Assembly (NCBI GenBank): GCA_012934845.2 | Contig: WNNJ02000147.1 | Coordinates: 62,001-126,000 of the forward strand | Direction of reading: 5' to 3' | Length of the DNA: 64,000 nucleotides | Origin: Pomphorhynchus laevis | Taxonomy: Eukaryota > Acanthocephala > Palaeacanthocephala > Echinorhynchida > Pomphorhynchidae | Shown here: piece after piece, positions 9,406 to 18,835 of the stretch | Layout of the letters: each line of letters begins with the position of its first letter | Position numbering within the stretch: the first letter of the stretch is position 1 | Program-made: the position numbers and the translations under genes | The notes under the pieces: generated by a model | What the model saw: only the letters and a program-made list of their open reading frames with translations | What the model was told of the DNA's origin: nothing | Database searches by the model: none

Positions 9406-10100
9406 TTTCCCACCTTACTTCTTGTATTTAAATACGAAAAATTCCCATTCAGTATACAAAAAGCAAGTGTAATAAATTGATATCGCCAATTAACTAAACA
9501 AAATTATTTCGATCTTTATCTTAGAAAATTTCAGTTGTTGCATTCGATTGCATAATTACCATAGTAAGACAGCTTTAACGAAATTTTGATTTCCAAAAGC
9601 GGTAAATTCGCGAGATGTTAGAAGTGCAGGAGTGATGAAGAGTTTTGCTTGCAAATAACGGCATCTAACTACCTAGATTGTACTCGTGTATGTCATCATA
9701 TTTTTTAAGCACACGCCATTTATTATTAACTCAATAAGCGTTGACAACTGCGGTTCCCGCAAATGAGCCTTTACACATTTTTCTGTGAACTTCCTTCGAT
9801 ACATCGCTGCCCAAGCACAAGATTTGCTCTCCTATTTGTCCGATAAGAAGTCGAGGCAAGCCTTGCTAAGCATACACATAGTTTGACTCGCATGTCGCTT
9901 ATTACTTCGTGGTACGTACAGACCTTTTAGATGATATCCTTCGTGCTATATTTTTCATTAGTGTATGCTACCGGTCATATGCCCCCCCTTGTTGAAAACA
10001 CCAACGGAATGAATAATCCATTATTAATTTCTTTTATTCTTTCCTATTATTTTTAAATTTTGCGATTTTCATGGAATCTGAATGACAGCAAAAGTCATAC
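9406..10100. other. Unassigned intergenic sequence
   Basis: No coding region recognised. GGTTCCCGCAAATGAGCC at 9752-9769 is the reverse complement type of the words at 7639 and 7836. Confidence 0.4.
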
Positions 10101-10121
10101 AGTTAAATTAGTTAAATTGTT

Positions 10122-10208
10122 TAATGTCGACAGTTATTGTATTAAAATATTAATGTCGACAGTTATTGTATCAAAATATTAATGTCGACAGTTGTTGTAT
10201 CAAAAAAT
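10122..10208 (+). repeat. 29-bp tandem repeat, three units
   Basis: TAATGTCGACAGTTATTGTA begins at 10122, 10151 and 10180. It precedes a second tandem array and a LINE, and may belong to that LINE's 5' UTR. Confidence 0.85.
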
Positions 10209-10248
10209 CAGTCAGTTTTCAGTGTCGAGTTTTCAGTTTCAGTGTTGA

Positions 10249-10380
10249 GTTTTCGAAATCAAGAGCTATATTGGTGTTCAAGTTTTCGGAATCAAGAGCT
10301 ATATTTGTGTACAAGTTTTCGGAATCAAGAGCTATATTAGTGTTCAAGTTTTCGGAATCAAGACCTATATTAATAGCTGA
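10249..10380 (+). repeat. 33-bp tandem repeat, four units
   Basis: GTTTTCGGAATCAAGAGCTA starts at 10249, 10282, 10315 and 10348 with few changes. The period is a multiple of three and one frame is open, giving an 11-residue repeat (FSESRAILVFK). It is followed by AAG/GTGAGT at 10381-10389, which matches a splice-donor consensus. Either LINE 5' UTR monomers or a repeat-bearing exon. Confidence 0.85.
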
Positions 10381-10389
10381 AAGGTGAGT

Positions 10390-10740
10390 TTTTGCTTTTG
10401 ATATAGTTTATTAATTTTTTATATTTTATTTTATTTTATTTTATTTATTTTTGTTTGTTGTATTTGCCTTTTGTTTATTGTTTCTATTTATTTATTCATA
10501 TATAAGTACATAAGTACAGTTGGAAGGAACTAATTGCCTTAAGCCAGTTGGGAAGATAAAATCTTCTTCCCGGGTGGAGGAAAATTTAAAAAATATAGAA
10601 AAATAATCTTCAGTGCAAAAGAGGCTCTTGCATATAAAGCAAGACTCTTTTGCAATTAAAGTAACATGTAAAGAAAACCATAATCTAAACAAAAAAATAA
10701 GAGAGATAGAGAGAGGGAAATAAGAAAAACTGTTCGAGGA
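10390..10740 (+). other. Probable decayed 5' region of the LINE ORF1
   Basis: Frames near 10545-10690 give GKIKSSSRVEENLKNIEK, stop, SVQKRLLHIKQDSFAIKV and more, suggesting an N-terminal ORF1 extension broken by stops and frameshifts. No clean start codon is seen. The minus-strand ORF here is a shadow. Confidence 0.4.
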
Positions 10741-11856
10741 GAAATCTTCGAACGGTTTTTCAAAAGAGATAATTTCTACCGAATCTCCTTCAAAAGCTTA
10801 GCTTTGAAAGATAAATTCAAAGCGGCTTTAGTTGGAGAAGAGGGTATAGAAATTATCGACATTTCTCCACAAGTGACGGCCATCCTTAGGGATGTGCCGT
10901 CATTTGCGGAGAAAGAAGATGTTGAAGAATTCTTACATCAATATGATGTAAGAATTCTAAAAGCATGCAAATCTTTTAATCAATCATATAGTTCCTTTCT
11001 TTTGAAGGGAACTATATGTAGTTTGAAAAAATTGAAAGAAGATGGAGGCAGCATCTGCGGACATCGAATATCTGTAAAGATATTCGACGAAGACGATGCT
11101 GCCTTTCAGTATCCGCAGTGTTATAGATGTCAGCGCTGGGGACATTTTTCGAACATGTGTCGAGAAGTGTCACCGCGTTGCGTCCACTGCGGAGAAGAAC
11201 ACGAAACACAAGCATGTGGAAATAAAAATAGGCCGACATGTGCAAACTGTAGGCAACCTCACAAGGCGTACTCACACGTTTGTCCAGAGTTCAAGTCTTA
11301 CTTGGCCTGGGTAAACGGTGAGAACAAGAAGGCTTGTGAGGAAGCTTAGTCCTATATTAGGGCAGCCAAAAGTAACTCTCTGGATCAACACGCTGGACAA
11401 GCAGCGATGTTGATCGAGAGAGTACTTACTCTTGAAAAAGAAATGGCTGCCTTAAGGCAGGAAAATGCGAAATTAAAAAAAGATGCTGTAATCCACGAAT
11501 CCGATTTGAAGAAATTCAAATCGGAGTTGAACGCAACAACATTACGCAAATACAGATCGTTGAAACAGGAGAAAGACAAGTCATCGATTTCGGTGACTAC
11601 TTTTAATCGTTTCAACGATTTGTCACAAATACAAGGCCCTCAGAATGAGGACAATAATATGGACTATTGTTCAGTAGTATCGACTGATTCTGATGGTCTT
11701 TCGATTAAAGCGCCAGGGACTGCTATAAAGATGCTGACGTTACCTGAATCACTTCAGGTGGCGTCGAGTCGGAGGGGCAGTTCCTGGCACAAAGCTTCGA
11801 ATGCAAGAAAAAAAAACGAAGAATTGAGTATTCTTCGCTTGAAGACATCTGTCTAA
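10741..11856 (+). pseudogene. LINE ORF1, zinc-knuckle and coiled-coil protein, interrupted by one stop
   Basis: Frame 1 runs from the stop at 10681 through 11347-11349 (TAG) and, in the same frame, on to TAA at 11854-11856. The first half has three Cys/His knuckles: CYRCQRWGHFSNMC, CVHCGEEHETQAC and CANCRQPHKAYSHVC, as in Gag-like ORF1 proteins that bind LINE RNA. The second half opens with a heptad-rich stretch (ERVLTLEKEMAALRQENAKL), a predicted coiled coil for self-assembly. No ATG precedes the knuckles in frame; the first ATG after the stop is at 11407. A single substitution would join the halves. The ORF1 stop and the ORF2 ATG overlap as TAATG at 11854-11858, a termination-reinitiation arrangement. 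Confidence 0.82.
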
Positions 11857-14426
11857 TGAGTTGGAATATAGGTTCTGTTAAGAACCTGATACATTATTTC
11901 AGTCTCATACCGGCAGATGTGCTTCTCTTACAGGAAGCAAGATCACCCGATCAATTGAGGATTTTTAGCAGCAAGATCGACGACTGCGACACATTTGTGT
12001 CAGCAGAAGGTCTTAGGATGGAACTCTTCCTAGTGTCGGTGGTAAAGAAGCGTTTTTGCGCATCTTTACTATCGCATGGCACTAGCAAAGTAGGTTCATT
12101 CCAGCTCCTCCGGTTTTTCATCTCTAGACGCCCAGTTTATGTAGCAAATTGTTACATCAAGCCGGGGGCCTGGAGTTCGAAAAAGGGGAGGAGAGAGATT
12201 CGATCAATGCTGTTGAAGATCTTCAATTTGGGTGGTCAATTTTTAATTGGAGATTTCAACGACGACGGTGGGTCTCGGGTGGGCAGCATGATCGCTCCAG
12301 CATGGGAGGTCATATGTCCCCCGGAAGGGACATTTATCCGTCGTCGCAATGGTTATTGCTCCACGTTAGATTTTGCTATGCAAAACAAAAATACAAATTT
12401 TAAAATTAAATGGCAGCAGAATTTGCTGCCAGATACTTTTAATGATGGGCATAAGCTTGTATATTGGTCGTGGAAGGAGGAACTAGTTTTCAAGATAAGA
12501 TTCCAACCGACACGGGCCGGTATACAAGCTTTTAATAGATCAATAAGCGAAGTAATGATAAATTTAAATAATAAAGATATTTTCTGTACTATTTTAAAAA
12601 ATACTTTTAATGAAATAATAAATTTTAGTATTTGCAATAATAATTTTATAATAAATAATAATTTTAATTTTTTCGATTGTTTGAATATTTTAGATGAGAC
12701 GTTTTTGACAAATTTTACAAATAAATTAAAAGAACCAAATTCTCTATTAATTTTAAATAATGCAATTTTTAGTAATGCAAATAAATTTTTAAGTACTAAA
12801 CGACCGCCCAACATCAAGTACACTCCTAAAACTCTTCAATTGAAACGTATTCTCTGGGGTTTACGAACGGATGCGAATCCTTCGTCTCAGAGAATCGCTC
12901 AAATGGCTCTGCTCAAGAATGATATTCAAGAGTTGGAGCAGAAGGTAGACGCTAAAAAGTTGCTGTCTTACAAGAATTTTTCAAAGGAATGGTGGCAAAC
13001 CATTAGGCGAACCACCTTCCGTTCTTGGAGGGCAGCGGCTTCTAAGTGGATATCCTCTAAGGGTTTTGGGAATGTACTTCATGAAATGAAAATGAAACAC
13101 CTAGCCAATGCTGAAGGATGGACCGAGAGGAAAATGATGAAGATCCGTATGGAACTCTTGTTTTCGACAATCGACAATTCGCAAGAGGACATCACTATCG
13201 AGGACATTTTGAGTGCGTGGCCAGTCGTGCCAAAGACTTCGTCTAACGGGTGTTCGGCATGCGCTGCTGCGACCAAATTGGTCGTCGATAGGGTTCGGAC
13301 GGATATTGCTGCCAAGATGCTAGGAGTGCCTTTAGCATCTTGGTGTGATATTGCGGTCGGAAAAGTGGTGTTCCTTGCGAAGGGAAGATGGGTGTCGAAT
13401 GCTAAAGACACAAGACCCATAACAATATCTAATAATATTGTTATGGTGTATGAGAGAGCTCTTGCGAGGAACCTTTCCCGATTCTACGAAGATCGTAATA
13501 TGTTGGGAGACCACATTCACGGGTTTCGTAGAGGAAGGGGAACTGTTAAGGCAGTAAGGTCAATGCAGAGGTTTCTCACCAGCGATAGACGACCTGCAGT
13601 TCTCTATTCGCTGGATGTGTCGGCAGCCTTCGACAACTTGGAGCATGATGCAATAGTTACAACGTTAACCAGTGATGGTATACCGAGTAATTTGTTGCAT
13701 CGTGTCCTGGGTATATTAAAAGCAAGAACTTTCTACTTGGATGATGACGGGGGTAAGTACTATCATCTCAACAAAGGACTTCCCCAGGGCTCACCTCTGT
13801 CTCCTATCATTTATATGATAGTGACGAGGGGAGTTCTGGAGGGTCTTTTGGATAGGAACACCCACGCCATCATTTATGCGGACGACATCTCGATCGCATT
13901 TAAGAGAAATACTCTGTCGGATGCAAGGTTTGAAGGGCGAATGAAGTCTGTAATGGACATTGTTGCTCATCGCTTAGCGAAGTTTGGCTTGTCTTTAAAC
14001 CCAGCGAAGAGCAATTTTGTTCATTACAGATTTCGGCGTCCTGGAAAGCACACTCGTCTCCTCGATTCTCTTCCAGGGAATCAAAAGCGTCGGGTGCGCA
14101 TTCTGGGATCCGTTTTCGAACCACGTTTGCATCCTAGGTCAGATATGGCCAGGTGTTTCAAATTAGTTAGAAAGGGGCTACGGATGTTTGAAAGAGCGAG
14201 ACGATTAAATGCCGGTTTGGGTAGATGTATAATTGTGCTCAATGCGTTTGTACTGAGCGGGTTGTACTTCTACTCAAACAATCGCCCTCCAGAACAACGA
14301 TATATATTTTTAAAACGATTATTAATTTTAATAAATAAATTTTTTATGAATGAAATTGAAATTAAAAATAAATTAATTAAAAAATATGTTTTATTTTACA
14401 ATTTGAAAATCAAATGTTTTGAATAA
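11856..14426 (+). CDS. LINE ORF2: AP endonuclease plus reverse transcriptase
   Basis: 856 residues without interruption. Residues 1-205 are an APE-type endonuclease: MSWNIGSVKN, Q26-E27, IGDFND at 131-136, STLDFAM near 170 and DGHK at 197-200 in the position of the usual SDH. Residues about 510-760 are the RT: TRPITISNN, LDVSAAFD (586-593), GLPQGSPLSP (641-650) and YADD (674-677). The enzyme would nick DNA and copy its own RNA at the break. The linker at residues 230-315 is strikingly AT-rich, and the last 40 residues are Lys/Ile/Asn-rich after FLKRLL, where the related 54.6-57.1-kb copy continues differently, so the 3' end may be truncated or replaced. I/Jockey-superfamily type; the exact clade is not assigned. 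Confidence 0.9.
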   Translation: MSWNIGSVKNLIHYFSLIPADVLLLQEARSPDQLRIFSSKIDDCDTFVSAEGLRMELFLVSVVKKRFCASLLSHGTSKVGSFQLLRFFISRRPVYVANCYIKPGAWSSKKGRREIRSMLLKIFNLGGQFLIGDFNDDGGSRVGSMIAPAWEVICPPEGTFIRRRNGYCSTLDFAMQNKNTNFKIKWQQNLLPDTFNDGHKLVYWSWKEELVFKIRFQPTRAGIQAFNRSISEVMINLNNKDIFCTILKNTFNEIINFSICNNNFIINNNFNFFDCLNILDETFLTNFTNKLKEPNSLLILNNAIFSNANKFLSTKRPPNIKYTPKTLQLKRILWGLRTDANPSSQRIAQMALLKNDIQELEQKVDAKKLLSYKNFSKEWWQTIRRTTFRSWRAAASKWISSKGFGNVLHEMKMKHLANAEGWTERKMMKIRMELLFSTIDNSQEDITIEDILSAWPVVPKTSSNGCSACAAATKLVVDRVRTDIAAKMLGVPLASWCDIAVGKVVFLAKGRWVSNAKDTRPITISNNIVMVYERALARNLSRFYEDRNMLGDHIHGFRRGRGTVKAVRSMQRFLTSDRRPAVLYSLDVSAAFDNLEHDAIVTTLTSDGIPSNLLHRVLGILKARTFYLDDDGGKYYHLNKGLPQGSPLSPIIYMIVTRGVLEGLLDRNTHAIIYADDISIAFKRNTLSDARFEGRMKSVMDIVAHRLAKFGLSLNPAKSNFVHYRFRRPGKHTRLLDSLPGNQKRRVRILGSVFEPRLHPRSDMARCFKLVRKGLRMFERARRLNAGLGRCIIVLNAFVLSGLYFYSNNRPPEQRYIFLKRLLILINKFFMNEIEIKNKLIKKYVLFYNLKIKCFE

Positions 14427-15099
14427 TTTTTTGTTTATCTTGTTTGAAATTTGATTATTTTTCTAAAATTAGATGAATATATTAATTTTATATTGCGCTT
14501 GCCTACAAGTGCTTTGTCAGAGAAATTAGAGAAATTAAGAAAAGTATAATTAAATGTATTATATCTTCATTTTTTTGTCATTGTTTAAATAATTTTAAGA
14601 TAATGTTACAAAATATTTTTTATTTTATTGGTAATATCAATTTTATCCAAATTTTGTTTTTTTATGATGATTTTGAATTTTTATTTTTTAGAATTGAATT
14701 TTAGCAGTTTATCATTTTGAATTTTTGTTTAAAATTCTTATCCTCGACATCCAACCAAAGAAATCTCAATCGAAACCTGCAAAAAGAAAGAAAAAAGAAT
14801 AAAGAAAGGAAACTCGATTGGGGCTCCATACTTGGCTGGGGTCGAAAAAGTCAGAAAAAAAAACGAAAATATATATGAATTTTGTTTTTTACTTTAATAA
14901 ATCATTAATTTTTTTATCAAAATATTTATGACAAATACTGTTCACAAAATTAATGAATGGAAAAGTGGGGATTTTTTAATACTGATGTCATATGTGTATA
15001 TTGTTATGTCACTTAAATAAACTCTTCTTAAATTTGAAAACCCTTTCCGTAGTTGATCATCTATCTAAAACTTTTCTATCTGACCCCAAATAATCCTCA
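14427..15099. other. AT-rich sequence after the LINE
   Basis: No gene recognised. A purine-rich A-rich block at 14760-14870 could be part of a LINE 3' UTR and tail, but no clear poly(A) end or target-site duplication was found. Confidence 0.4.
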
Positions 15100-15240
15100 A
15101 ACTTCTGTGATCGATCTTACTCTAGAGACTTTGCTTTAGCCTGGAACTCTTTATCTGTCCACATTCGTAATTTTACTTACATCTTACATGCGTCTCCTCT
15201 TTACATTCATAATCTCTACCGCAAACTGATAATTTTTTTA
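15100..15240 (+). pseudogene. CR1/L2-like LINE C-terminal fragment
   Basis: A frame reads YSRDFALAWNSLSVHIRN, the C-terminal domain word that ends this LINE family elsewhere (WNSLPVHIR type), then LYIHNLYRKL. Only about 45 codons are left. It lies opposite in strand to the adjacent copies. Confidence 0.65.
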
Positions 15241-15296
15241 ACTGCTTTCATAATCAAGTAATATTAAATACCATTTAATTTACTCTTAATAATAAT

Positions 15297-15846
15297 TTAT
15301 TAGACGTGGCAAATGCGTGCCAGCTGTACGCTTTTAAGTCCACTAATTAGCAAAAACACCATAAGTCATACAGATAAATTAGTTAAATTGTTTAAATAGA
15401 ATCGGACTTGCCGTTGAAGCACATCAGTAAGGTTGATTAGTGTATACGAACGACCAGGTGATTCCACGAGAGAGGACCAGCTACAAGGAAGAAGCGGAAA
15501 CCAAAATAGGTAGAGTAGTTTGGTACGTGTAAAAGGAGAGAATTACAGGAACGCAAGGATTATAAATAGGACGAGAATTACCAAGAAAAGGAAGGTTGAG
15601 AAATGAAAGGGTATGAAAAGTTACAAGGTGGAAAGCAATGAAAAGAACATTAGTTTGAACACTACAATAAATTGTACGCAAATCTAGAGAAGCGATATGG
15701 TGGGATGTATGATCAAAACGACGGAGACGAAGGAGAATTCGGACTGCTGCGTTGACGATGCGTTGTAGGGGAAGAAGAGTGGATTTAGGTGAGTTGGAAA
15801 ATAGACTAAGACAGTAATCAAGTCTTAAGACAAAGTGATAAGATAT
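15297..15846 (-). pseudogene. Older CR1/L2-like LINE copy, 3' part
   Basis: Minus-strand copy of the ORF2 end and 3' UTR, colinear with 15850-16400 of the intact element. It carries the 3' hairpin at 15315-15331 (GCGTGCC, AGC, TGTACGC; one mismatch and one G-U). It stops at the target-site duplication of the intact element and its remainder continues at 20277, so the younger element landed inside it. Confidence 0.88.
15839..15846. repeat. Target-site duplication, left copy
   Basis: TAAGATAT, repeated at 20277-20284. The two copies flank exactly the 4.43-kb full-length LINE and both flanks are the older LINE copy. Confidence 0.8.
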
Positions 15847-15879
15847 AATAATAATACAAATTTATTTAATGTGGCAAAT

Positions 15880-15896
15880 GCGTACAAGCTGTACGC
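15880..15896 (-). other. LINE 3'-terminal hairpin of the intact element
   Basis: GCGTACA, loop AGC, TGTACGC: perfect 7-bp stem (plus-strand reading), next to GTGGCAAAT at 15871-15879. Its position about 35 nt from the element end, and compensatory changes relative to copy 1, suggest a structure read by the RT during target-primed priming. Confidence 0.75.
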
Positions 15897-15925
15897 TTAC
15901 AAGTCCACAAACAAAAATGAGAAAG

Positions 15926-18835
15926 TCAAGCAGTTAAATTGTTAAAATGGGATCGGATTTGTCGTTTGAAGCACTGCAGGGAAGTTGATTGGCGTATATG
16001 AATGGGCAGATGATTCCACGATAGAGGAGCAGCCACCAGGAAGGAGCGGAGTCCAAAGGAGGTAGAGTAGTTTGGGACATGTAAAAGAAGGGAATTACAG
16101 GAACGCAAGGAACAGTAAACAGGACGGGAATTATCAAGAAAAGGAAGGTTGAGAAATGAAGGGGTATGAAAAGTTACAAGGCGGAAAGCAACGATAAGAA
16201 GACGAATTTGAACACGACAATAAATTGTAGGCAAATCGAGAGAAGCAAGATGGTAGGATGTGTGATCAAAACGACGAAGACGGAGGAGAATTCGGACAGC
16301 TGCGTTGACGATGCGTTGTAGGGGAAGAAGAGTGGATTTAGGTGAGTTGGAAAATAGACTAAGACAGTAATCGAGTCTAGAAAAAAGGAGAGATGATATG
16401 AGAGTCATACAAGAAGGGAAATCGATCAATCTACGAACTTGACGAAGGTTGCGGAGTATCAAGGTAGATGAGCGTACTTTATCTCTAACGAAAGGTTTAA
16501 GTGAAAGTCGGTTGTCAAAATGGAAGCCTAGGAAAACGAGATTATCAACGATAGGAAGAATTGTAGAATTTAATGATACGGAGGGAGGTTCGAAGCAGAG
16601 GCGTCGAGGTAGGATCCACATAATTTTGGATTTATCAGGATTCAGAGAAAGGCGAAGGGAAGAAAGATGATTGGAAATTGAGACAAGACAGTCGGAAGCA
16701 GAAACACTAAGATCGTGAATACGATAAACAGGTGCATGAGCATAGATGAGAATGTCATCAGCATATTGCATAACATGGAAGTTAAATTTATGAGAAATCG
16801 AAGACAAATCACCAAGAAGAAGAGAGAAAAGTATAGGGCCTAATACGGAGCCTTGTGGAACACCGGACGGAATGGACGAAGGATGGGAGAGAGAAGAGTT
16901 AGAATATACGCGAAATGTACGGTTTGATAGATATGAAGAAAACCATGATACAGTGGGTAAAGAGAAGCCATAATCATGACGAAGGCGATGGAGAAGAATC
17001 GAGTGATCGACGATGTCAAAAGCAGACGATAGATCAAGAGAAACTATGACACTACATAATTTATGATCGCGCGATATGAGTAAGTCGTTATAAACTTTAA
17101 GACATGCAATTTCGGTAGAGTAATTAGAGCGAAAAGCGGCTTGGAAGGGAGGAAATAAGTTAGAGGAATAGAGATATGTATTAACTTGCTTAAGAACGAG
17201 ACGCTCAAGGAGTTTAGAGAGGGTTGGGAGAAGTGAGATTGGACGGTACGAAGATGGTAGTGAAGAGTCGAGAGATTGCTTTTTGATGATAGGACGAACA
17301 GTGGCGCATTTCCAGATGGAAGGAAATGTACAGCTACGGATGGACGAGTTGAACAATGTGGTTAGGAAGGGTAAGATAAAAGTGCAGATATTTTTAAGTA
17401 AGTGAGTGGGAATTGGGTCAGAAGGAGAGGTTTTATTAGGTAATGACAGCAGAACCGAAGAAACTTCATCAGACGAAACGGGAAGAAGGTGGAATAGTTC
17501 TGGGAGGGAAGTATTTAAAGATAAGAGTGGGTACAAGGGGGCTATGGGTAGTAGGGAAAGTAAATTAGATAGCTTAGTTTGTAGATAAGAAGAAAATTCA
17601 TCAGGATTTATATTACAAGGGGTAGATGATCGTGAAAGAATTGAGTTTAAGATTTTCCAATGAGATTTCGAGTTGGAAGATGACTCGAGTTGATTTCGCC
17701 AAAAGAGAGTACGTTTAGTACGTATAAGAATGAGATGTGAACGGCGTTGAGAAAAGTAGGAATCACGAAGATTTGGAGGGAGTGAGTTGGGTGAACGTTT
17801 AAGAAAGCGTTTATACATACGAAAAGAGTGACGGAGTCGACGCTTAGAAAGACTACAGTCAGAATCGAACCAGGGAGCATGGCGCAAGCGCTGGGAACGT
17901 CGAAGTCGACTAGGTAGAAGGTTATTGAGGATCGACGTAAGTTCAGAATCAAACAGAATGCAGAGATCATCGGGAGAGAGATAGTTAAGAGGAAGTGAAA
18001 AGAGTGAAGAATTGAGTAAGGCTGTGCAGAGAATAGGGATATCGAGAAGCTTCCAGGGTCGACTTGGTGTAGATAATGGTAAAGGCGGAGAAGGAGGATG
18101 GGGACGAGTAAGAGTAAGAGTGACAAGGAAATGATCGGACAAACCAGGATCAGTAATTGACAAGGAGGTATAGTCATTGAAGCAGTTAGGAACAGCAATG
18201 ATGTCGAGAGCACCGCCGAGAATATGAGTTGGGCTTGTTGAAAGTAATTTATAGTTAAAATCAGAAAAAAGATTAGTTAAAGTGATAGAGTCAGAGTCAG
18301 ACGGGCGATCAAGACGAATGTTAAAGTCACCGAGAACAAAAGAAGGAGTATAAGACAATGAACAGTGAGACATTAGATCTGCAAGGTCGTTAAAGAAGAT
18401 ACGTGATGGGGCAACTGAACCTGGACGGTATACAATCACAAGTTCCAGAGGGAAAGGCGTTGATAATCTGCATATGAGTAATTCGAACGAAGTGTAACGG
18501 ATGTTAACGTTGATTTTACGTAAAGACATTGGGTGACGAGCAATGGCAACAATACCGCCATGGTTAGACGCAGTAGATGTATGAGATGTAATTTGACGAG
18601 CTGATTCAACTAGAGAACAACCAGAGCGACATAGACGACGAATAGCAAGATCGTCGGAGTCAGTGTGCCAGGATTCGGTAATGCAGAGAATATCGATAGA
18701 TAATTGATCGAAGATATCGAGAAGCATATCAGCTTTATGAAGTATGGAGCGAGTGTTGAATAGACTAAGACGAAAAGTATGCTTAGGAGCGAGATCGACT
18801 AGCGAAGAAGACAAGGGGGAGAGATGGGACGCCAT
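15926..18835 (-). CDS. CR1/L2-like LINE ORF2: endonuclease and reverse transcriptase
   Basis: 969 residues from the ATG at 18835. Residues 20-245 form the APE-type endonuclease: SLFNTRSILHKAD, ITESWHTDSDD (Glu54), VLGDFNIRLDRP (Asp170, Asn172) and GLSDHFLVT (Asp-His 234-235). Residues about 500-780 are the RT: SSYRPISLLPTLSKLLERLV, SLDLSSAFDIVDH (600-611), SGVPQGSVLGPILF (657-670) and MQYADDILIYAH (catalytic Asp pair 693-694). The C-terminus ends WNHLPIHIRQSTSLQCFK. Length and order are those of complete Jockey-superfamily ORF2 proteins. All visible catalytic residues are present. It overlaps ORF1 by 37 nt in another frame, so translation would need reinitiation or a shift. Several plus-strand ORFs opposite are shadows. 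Confidence 0.93.
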   Translation of the reverse strand: MASHLSPLSSSLVDLAPKHTFRLSLFNTRSILHKADMLLDIFDQLSIDILCITESWHTDSDDLAIRRLCRSGCSLVESARQITSHTSTASNHGGIVAIARHPMSLRKINVNIRYTSFELLICRLSTPFPLELVIVYRPGSVAPSRIFFNDLADLMSHCSLSYTPSFVLGDFNIRLDRPSDSDSITLTNLFSDFNYKLLSTSPTHILGGALDIIAVPNCFNDYTSLSITDPGLSDHFLVTLTLTRPHPPSPPLPLSTPSRPWKLLDIPILCTALLNSSLFSLPLNYLSPDDLCILFDSELTSILNNLLPSRLRRSQRLRHAPWFDSDCSLSKRRLRHSFRMYKRFLKRSPNSLPPNLRDSYFSQRRSHLILIRTKRTLFWRNQLESSSNSKSHWKILNSILSRSSTPCNINPDEFSSYLQTKLSNLLSLLPIAPLYPLLSLNTSLPELFHLLPVSSDEVSSVLLSLPNKTSPSDPIPTHLLKNICTFILPFLTTLFNSSIRSCTFPSIWKCATVRPIIKKQSLDSSLPSSYRPISLLPTLSKLLERLVLKQVNTYLYSSNLFPPFQAAFRSNYSTEIACLKVYNDLLISRDHKLCSVIVSLDLSSAFDIVDHSILLHRLRHDYGFSLPTVSWFSSYLSNRTFRVYSNSSLSHPSSIPSGVPQGSVLGPILFSLLLGDLSSISHKFNFHVMQYADDILIYAHAPVYRIHDLSVSASDCLVSISNHLSSLRLSLNPDKSKIMWILPRRLCFEPPSVSLNSTILPIVDNLVFLGFHFDNRLSLKPFVRDKVRSSTLILRNLRQVRRLIDFPSCMTLISSLLFSRLDYCLSLFSNSPKSTLLPLQRIVNAAVRILLRLRRFDHTSYHLASLDLPTIYCRVQIRLLIVAFRLVTFHTPSFLNLPFLDNSRPVYCSLRSCNSLLLHVPNYSTSFGLRSFLVAAPLSWNHLPIHIRQSTSLQCFKRQIRSHFNNLTA

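Noticed and set aside
10122-10380. CRISPR-like array
   Set aside because: Units are directly adjacent without distinct spacers, and the genome is animal-like.
12353-13520. Minus-strand ORFs up to 156 codons
   Set aside because: They are antisense shadows of the open LINE ORF2 with its YADD and PQGS motifs on the plus strand.
16449-17588. Plus-strand ORFs opposite the intact LINE
   Set aside because: No protein-like composition; ORF2 on the minus strand explains the interval.
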